Shown: positions 12,783 to 17,184 of the stretch, piece by piece
How positions within the stretch are numbered: the stretch's first letter is position 1
Layout of the letters: every line of letters begins with the position of its first letter
Assembly: GCA_045531755.1 (NCBI GenBank)
Contig: JAZSEP010000035.1
Coordinates: forward strand, 1-17,184
Reading direction: 5' to 3'
From: UBA11540 sp045531755
Lineage (GTDB): Bacteria; Bacillota; Clostridia; Oscillospirales; Ruminococcaceae
Length of the DNA stretch: 17,184 nucleotides
Made by a program: the position numbers and the translations under genes
Notes under the pieces: model-generated
The model's database searches: none
The model's input: the letters and a program-made list of their open reading frames with translations, nothing else
Told to the model about the DNA's origin: nothing

Positions 12783-13658
12783 CTATCTGAAAGTTGCTAT
12801 TGCGGTGGACCCGCAAGGAAGTGCGACGGTGGAGCTTTCTACCGGAAGTCCTATCTCGTCTGCGGTAATTTCCGCGTTATATTTCTTGCCGACCGTACTC
12901 GACAAAAGGTATGCCATAACCGATGGAGAAAGTCCCGTTGTATAGGAGTTCAAAAGGAAGAAAAGCGGTTTGTCGCTTAATATCTGTGTGCAGAGCTCCA
13001 CAAAGTCGTAGATGTTATCCTCAAGGCGCCACATCTCTCCCGAGGGACCTCTGCCGTAGGATGGCGGATCCATTATTATTCCGTCATATTTTCTTCCTCG
13101 GCGGATTTCGCGCTCGACAAACTTTTTACAGTCATCGACTATCCATCGAATCGGTCTGTCCTCGAGGCTTGAAGCTCTTGCGTTATCTCTCGCCCAAGCG
13201 ACCATACCCTTTGAGGCGTCGACGTGACAGACGTTTGCACCTGCAGCGGCACAGGCGAGGGTTGCTCCGCCCGTGTAGGCAAACAGGTTTAGTATATTGA
13301 GCTCGTTTGCAGGCTTTTCGCTGTTTTGGATAAGCTCTCTCATATAGTCCCAGTTGACCGCTTGCTCGGGAAAAAGCCCCGTATGCTTGAAGCCTGTGGG
13401 ACGGATGCAGAACCGAAGGTCACCGTAAGAAATCTTCCACTCTCTTTGGGTTATGCGCTCATCGTCCCATCTGCCGCCGCCCGAAGAAGAGCGGAGGTAA
13501 TGACCGTCGGCGTTACCCCAGAGTTTATTATCACGGGGAGTGTTCCAGATAACCTGCGGGTCGGGTCTTATCAAGGTGACGCCGCCCCAGGTTTCCAACT
13601 TCTCACCGTTTGAGGTATCGATTATCTTATAGTCTTTCCAGTTCTGCGCAATTCTCAT
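12783..13658 (-). CDS. Class I SAM-dependent methyltransferase, RlmI-like without PUA domain
   Basis: A 291-residue predicted methyltransferase. The N-terminal 120 residues (IWNTPRDNKLWGNADGHYLRSSSGGGRW, FKHTGLFPEQAVNW) resemble the central part of RlmI-type rRNA methyltransferases. The Rossmann domain shows motif I NLFAYTGG (124-131), acidic motif II HVDAS (145-149) and motif IV DPPSYGRG (197-204). RlmI of Escherichia coli, which methylates C1962 of 23S rRNA, has an N-terminal PUA domain that is missing here; the catalytic Cys used by true m5C enzymes is not identifiable with confidence. The substrate is thus open, RNA most likely. ATG at 13656-13658 overlaps the glmM stop as ATGA and is preceded by AAAGGA. 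Confidence 0.88.
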   Translation of the reverse strand: MRIAQNWKDYKIIDTSNGEKLETWGGVTLIRPDPQVIWNTPRDNKLWGNADGHYLRSSSGGGRWDDERITQREWKISYGDLRFCIRPTGFKHTGLFPEQAVNWDYMRELIQNSEKPANELNILNLFAYTGGATLACAAAGANVCHVDASKGMVAWARDNARASSLEDRPIRWIVDDCKKFVEREIRRGRKYDGIIMDPPSYGRGPSGEMWRLEDNIYDFVELCTQILSDKPLFFLLNSYTTGLSPSVMAYLLSSTVGKKYNAEITADEIGLPVESSTVALPCGSTAIATFR

Positions 13659-15004
13659 AGTTTTTCCTTTATTGTGTTGGCAATTTCATCTGCCATTCTT
13701 TGAATTTCGTCTATATTCTGTCCCTCGAGCATTACACGGACAAGAGGTTCCGTTCCCGATGCTCTTATCAATACTCTGCCGTTTGTTCCGAGAATTTCGG
13801 CACAGCGGTCGATAGCATTTTTGATGTCCGTGTCTGTGTCGATGATGCTCTTTTTGGAGTTTTCAACACGGACGTTTACAAGCACCTGCGGAAAAACGTC
13901 CATTATGCTTGCAAGCTCCTTGGCGGTTTGCTTGGTTTCGGAGAGGATTTTCAGCATCCAGATTGCTGTCATCTGTCCGTCGCCCGTTGAAGCATAGTCA
14001 AGGAATATGATGTGTCCCGACTGTTCGCCGCCGATGTTGTAGCCTTCCTTCAGCATCTCTTCAAGAACGTATCTGTCGCCGACTTTAGTGAGCGCGACGT
14101 TTATATTATTCTCTGCGGCAAATTTTTTGAAGCCGATATTCGTCATAACGGTGACAACCGCGGTGTCCTTTTTGAGTTTTCCCGTTTCCTTGAGGAATTT
14201 CGAGAAGATTGCGATTATCTTGTCGCCGTCGATGAGTTCACCCTCGTTGTCAACGGCAAGGCATCTGTCGGCATCGCCGTCAAAGGCAAAGCCGATGTCG
14301 TATCTTCCCGCCTTTGTCATCTCCTGCAGTCTTTCCATATGTGTAGAACCGCAGTCGAGGTTGATATTGGTTCCGTCGGGTGTGTCGCTTATAAACTCAC
14401 ACTCTGCACCGAAACGGGTGAAAAGCTCTCTTGCTGTTGCAGAGGAGCTTCCGTTTGAGCAGTCAAAGAGCACGCGCATTCCCGAAAGGTCCATATCGCC
14501 TACTGTTGATGCGACGTAGTCGGTATAATCCTTTACTGCAGTTTTGCATCTTTCTACCCTACCGAGCTCCCCGCCGACTTTCACGGGGATTGCCTCTCGG
14601 TTATCAAGAATAAGGGCTTCGATTTCGTTTTCGAGCTCATCGGGAAGCTTGTAGCCATTGCCGTCGAAGAGCTTGATACCGTTATACTCGGCAGGATTGT
14701 GGGATGCGGATATCATAATTCCTGCGTCTGCATTATAGCGTTTTACAAGATACGCTACTGCAGGTGTTGGTACTGTTGAAAGTATGAGCACGTCTGCGCC
14801 GACGGATATAAGTCCTGCTGTGAGTGCAGACTCCAGCATATCCGAGGATATCCTCGTATCTTTACCTATTACAAACTTCGGTTTGTGGTTTGCAGTTTTT
14901 GCAAGGACACAAGCGGCTGCTCTGCCGATGTCCATTGCGAGCTCGCAAGTGAGCTCGGTGTTCGCTACTCCGCGCGCACCATCAGTTCCAAAAATTCTTG
15001 CCAT
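13655..15004 (-). CDS. glmM: Phosphoglucosamine mutase GlmM
   Basis: A 449-residue enzyme converting glucosamine-6-phosphate to glucosamine-1-phosphate for UDP-GlcNAc and peptidoglycan synthesis. The phosphorylated active-site serine is S101 in SASHNP; the Mg-binding loop is DGDADR (242-247); the sugar-binding motif is GGEQSGH (325-331), whose form with Gln-Ser points to glucosamine rather than glucose or mannose; the phosphate-binding loop is RASGTEP (414-420). The N-terminus ARIFGTDGARG is diagnostic. ATG at 15002-15004 has GGGGGAA upstream. Full length for the family. It follows ruvB after 30 bases and overlaps the methyltransferase by four. Confidence 0.97.
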   Translation of the reverse strand: MARIFGTDGARGVANTELTCELAMDIGRAAACVLAKTANHKPKFVIGKDTRISSDMLESALTAGLISVGADVLILSTVPTPAVAYLVKRYNADAGIMISASHNPAEYNGIKLFDGNGYKLPDELENEIEALILDNREAIPVKVGGELGRVERCKTAVKDYTDYVASTVGDMDLSGMRVLFDCSNGSSSATARELFTRFGAECEFISDTPDGTNINLDCGSTHMERLQEMTKAGRYDIGFAFDGDADRCLAVDNEGELIDGDKIIAIFSKFLKETGKLKKDTAVVTVMTNIGFKKFAAENNINVALTKVGDRYVLEEMLKEGYNIGGEQSGHIIFLDYASTGDGQMTAIWMLKILSETKQTAKELASIMDVFPQVLVNVRVENSKKSIIDTDTDIKNAIDRCAEILGTNGRVLIRASGTEPLVRVMLEGQNIDEIQRMADEIANTIKEKL

Positions 15005-15034
15005 TTTTCAGTTCCCCCTGCTAAAAAAATGTTG

Positions 15035-16078
15035 TTATTCGATTGTAAGCTGGTCACCTGCAACATCGGGTGTTAAACCGAGGTGCTTATAAGCCAAAGC
15101 GGTTACGCAACGGCCTCGAGGTGTTCTGCTCAAAAAGCCTATCTGCATAAGATACGGCTCATACACGTCTTCAAGTGTTACCGATTCCTCGCCGATTGCC
15201 GCGGCAAGTGTTTCAAGACCGACGGGGCCGCCTTTATAGTTTCTGATTATGGTCAAAAGCATCCTGCGGTCGACCATATCAAGACCGAGTTCGTCGATTT
15301 CCATTCTGTCGAGTGCGGTGGATGCGATTTCCTTTGTGATAGTACCGTTACCCATAACCTGTGCAAAATCGCGTGTTCTTTTAAGCAAACGGTTGGCAAT
15401 TCTCGGTGTTCCGCGGGAGCGCTTTGCAAGTTCCATAGCTCCGTCGTGTTCGCACTCAATGCCGAGAATTCTCGCACTTCTCGTGATGATATCGCACAGC
15501 TCGTTGTGGGTGTAGAGCTCAAGGCGTGAGATTACGCCGAATCTGTCGCGAAGCGGTGCGGAAAGCTGACCCGCTCTTGTGGTAGCACCGACGAGGGTGA
15601 ATTTCTGCAGGTCAATTCTTATTGACCTTGCGGACGGGCCTTTGCCGATGATGATATCAAGGGCATAGTCCTCCATCGCAGGATACAGCACCTCTTCGAC
15701 GCTTCTTGAAAGGCGGTGAATCTCGTCTATAAATAATATGTCGTTTTCGTTCAGATTAGTAAGAAGTGCCGCCAAATCACCGGGTTTTTCAATTGCGGGG
15801 CCTGAGGTGATGCGGATATTGACGTTCATTTCGTTTGCGATGACCCCTGCAAGCGTGGTCTTACCCAAGCCGGGAGGTCCGTACAAGAGGACGTGGTCGA
15901 GCGCTTCGCCTCTTCCCTTTGCGGCTTCTATGTACACCGCGAGGTTTTCCTTGGCTTTTTCCTGACCGATATAGTCGCTCATCGTCCTAGGACGGAGTGA
16001 GGTTTCTACCTCGCTGTCTTCGGGGGAATATTCAGATGCGACTATTCGGTTTTCAAAATCCATTTCAAATTCGTCCAT
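15035..16078 (-). CDS. ruvB: Holliday junction branch migration DNA helicase RuvB
   Basis: A 347-residue AAA+ motor that, as a hexamer with RuvA, drives branch migration of Holliday junctions in recombinational repair. Walker A is GPPGLGKTT (67-75), Walker B FIDEIH (116-121), sensor GATTRAGQLSAPLRDRFG, and the C-terminal winged helix ends near IGFLSRTPRGRCVT. Full length. ATG at 16076-16078 has AGGAGG seven bases upstream, and the ruvA stop is 11 bases away. Order ruvC-ruvA-ruvB is standard; in this organism glmM follows, where queA-tgt is common elsewhere. Confidence 0.98.
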   Translation of the reverse strand: MDEFEMDFENRIVASEYSPEDSEVETSLRPRTMSDYIGQEKAKENLAVYIEAAKGRGEALDHVLLYGPPGLGKTTLAGVIANEMNVNIRITSGPAIEKPGDLAALLTNLNENDILFIDEIHRLSRSVEEVLYPAMEDYALDIIIGKGPSARSIRIDLQKFTLVGATTRAGQLSAPLRDRFGVISRLELYTHNELCDIITRSARILGIECEHDGAMELAKRSRGTPRIANRLLKRTRDFAQVMGNGTITKEIASTALDRMEIDELGLDMVDRRMLLTIIRNYKGGPVGLETLAAAIGEESVTLEDVYEPYLMQIGFLSRTPRGRCVTALAYKHLGLTPDVAGDQLTIE

Positions 16079-16089
16079 CCTATTCCCTC

Positions 16090-16692
16090 CTATCTCTTTT
16101 TAGCCAGATTTTTGAGTCCGACGCGAATCATATTTTCAACAGAATCGTCGGGACTGCACTCGGAAAGTGCGCCGACCGCCTCGGTATTGGAATAGCCCAG
16201 AACAACGAGGGCGGAAACCGCCTCTGCCATATTGGGACTCGACGCGGGCATTACGGGGCTTTGCTTTTTGAAGCCGTCCACCACGTCGCTGTCCTTGATT
16301 TTATCCTTGAGTTCCAGGATAACTCTCTGTGCGGTTTTTGCGCCTATGCCGGGAACCTTTGTGAGAGTCTTTACGTCGTTTGATGCGACGCAGAGGGCAA
16401 ATCCCACGGGTGTCATTGAGGACAGCACAGCAAGTGCGCCTTTAGGTCCTATGCCGGAAACCGAGATGAGCTGTTTGAAGCAATTGAGTTCCCCTATCTC
16501 GTAAAAGCCGTATAAATCCATCGCGTCCTCGCGGACGTTGAGGTGGGTGTAGACCATAACCTCTTCGTTCTTCTGCGGAAGCTTTGAGATGGTGGTCATC
16601 GTGGAGTAGCATTTGTATCCCACTCCGCCGCATTCAACCGCGAAAAATCCGTTTTCCTTATGGATAAGTTTTCCTCGAAGGCTGTAAAGCAT
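16090..16692 (-). CDS. ruvA: Holliday junction branch migration protein RuvA
   Basis: A 200-residue protein that binds four-way junctions as a tetramer and recruits RuvB. Domain I is an OB fold (MLYSLRGKLIHKENGFFAVECGGVGY), domain II holds two helix-hairpin-helix motifs (ISVSGIGPKGALAVL at 76-90 and TKVPGIGAKTAQRVI at 111-125), and domain III (about 150-200, ALVVLGYSNTEAVGAL) contacts RuvB. Full length. The ATG at 16690-16692 lies six bases after ruvC, and its AAAGGA ribosome site includes the end of ruvC. Confidence 0.97.
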   Translation of the reverse strand: MLYSLRGKLIHKENGFFAVECGGVGYKCYSTMTTISKLPQKNEEVMVYTHLNVREDAMDLYGFYEIGELNCFKQLISVSGIGPKGALAVLSSMTPVGFALCVASNDVKTLTKVPGIGAKTAQRVILELKDKIKDSDVVDGFKKQSPVMPASSPNMAEAVSALVVLGYSNTEAVGALSECSPDDSVENMIRVGLKNLAKKR

Positions 16693-16698
16693 AGGTTT

Positions 16699-17184
16699 TT
16701 ATCCTTTCAATTTAAGTTTACTGTACAAAGACCCTGCGCTGTGTGCATGGCAGATTGCAAGGGCGAGTGCATCGGCGGTATCGTCGGGCTTGGGGACCTT
16801 TTCAAGACCCAGCAGAATCTTGGTCATCTCCATAACCTGTTTTTTCTCGGCTCTGCCGTAGCCGACAACCGATTGCTTGACCTGCAGGGGTGTGTACTCG
16901 TTAAATTCAATTCCCGCTTTCTTCGCCGCAAGGAGTATTACTCCCCTCGCCTGACCCACCGCAATGGCGGTTTTTTGGTTGTTGGTGAAGAAAAGCTCCT
17001 CGACCGCAACGGCTTCGGGTTTGTACTTTGCGATTATCAAAGAAATCTCGTCATATATGCGCTCGAGGCGGTCGGAAAAGTCCATTCCCGCAGGAGTTGT
17101 CACCGCTCCGTAGGCAATGGTCTTGAACTTTGTGTTGTTGTATTCGATGACGCCCCAACCGACTATTGCATAGCCGGGGTCGAT
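16699..17184 (-). CDS. ruvC: Crossover junction endodeoxyribonuclease RuvC, N-terminus cut by window edge
   Basis: 161 residues are visible, and the reading frame stays open to the window edge, where it reads IDPGYAIVGWGVIEYNN. RuvC normally starts only about five residues before IDPG, so the gene is nearly whole and simply continues beyond 17184. A GTG at 17103 is not the start, since it would remove the catalytic Asp of IDPG. Other catalytic residues are Glu in VEELFF and the two Asp of DTADALALA. RuvC cuts Holliday junctions symmetrically to resolve them. The stop is followed six bases later by ruvA. Confidence 0.96.
   Translation of the reverse strand: MDPGYAIVGWGVIEYNNTKFKTIAYGAVTTPAGMDFSDRLERIYDEISLIIAKYKPEAVAVEELFFTNNQKTAIAVGQARGVILLAAKKAGIEFNEYTPLQVKQSVVGYGRAEKKQVMEMTKILLGLEKVPKPDDTADALALAICHAHSAGSLYSKLKLKG

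Noticed and set aside
14012..14519. Two plus-strand reading frames of about 145 residues
   Set aside because: Both are antisense to the well-conserved middle of glmM and show no domain or ribosome site.
16699..17103. RuvC starting at the GTG at 17103
   Set aside because: The frame remains open to the window edge and encodes IDPGYAIVGWGVI, including the first catalytic Asp, so the true start lies beyond the window.
1..17184. Search by eye for CRISPR repeats, tRNA or rRNA genes, insertion sequences, attachment sites and phage or toxin genes
   Set aside because: None seen; nearly all bases are covered by core genes in a conserved order, with only short intergenic regions.

Overview
The window reads as a chromosomal core segment of a spore-forming, low-to-medium G+C Gram-positive bacterium of the class Clostridia. 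The evidence is a set of endospore genes (yabP, yabQ, yqfC, yqfD and a ylbJ/spoVV-type gene), strong GGAGG-type ribosome sites, frequent GTG starts, and gene order shared with Firmicutes (rqcP-yabP-yabQ-divIC-yabR). I cannot name genus or species from sequence alone. I see no rRNA, tRNA, CRISPR array, insertion sequence, prophage or secretion cluster.

Layout, right to left on the minus strand. From 17184 down to 6461 runs one long co-directional series of fifteen genes with gaps of at most about 60 bases and several overlaps: ruvC (cut by the window edge), ruvA, ruvB (Holliday junction processing), glmM (cell-wall precursor), a PUA-less RlmI-like methyltransferase, ecfA1-ecfA2-ecfT (shared energy module of ECF vitamin importers), truA (tRNA pseudouridine), a membrane-anchored DUF5711-like propeller protein, rqcP (ribosome rescue), yabP and yabQ (sporulation), divIC/ftsB (division) and yabR (S1 RNA-binding). 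An intrinsic terminator closes the series just after yabR. Next come an Fe-S fumarase alpha subunit without its beta partner and a 58-residue Cys-rich protein resembling DUF6472.

At 5357-5386 a perfect hairpin ends that unit and the convergent plus-strand pair yqfC-yqfD. Across a 79-base divergent intergenic region (3811-3889) lies the minus-strand pair of ylbJ/spoVV-like and a small zinc-ribbon-like protein. Below that are a secreted trigger-factor-like FKBP lipoprotein with its own sigma-A-type promoter and terminator, then an XRE-family regulator with its own promoter, the only gene here that looks accessory.

The genes are mostly housekeeping. The most interesting unexplained structure is regulatory. 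Between rqcP and yabP, a 16-bp hairpin that is fully paired only in the minus-strand RNA (through G-U pairs) buries the yabP Shine-Dalgarno site. A sigma-E-like -10 element stands immediately upstream, and a sigma-A-type promoter for divIC sits at the end of yabQ. Together these would let vegetative genes (rqcP, divIC, yabR) and sporulation genes (yabP, yabQ) share one transcript yet be expressed at different times. I found no convincing new multi-gene system.
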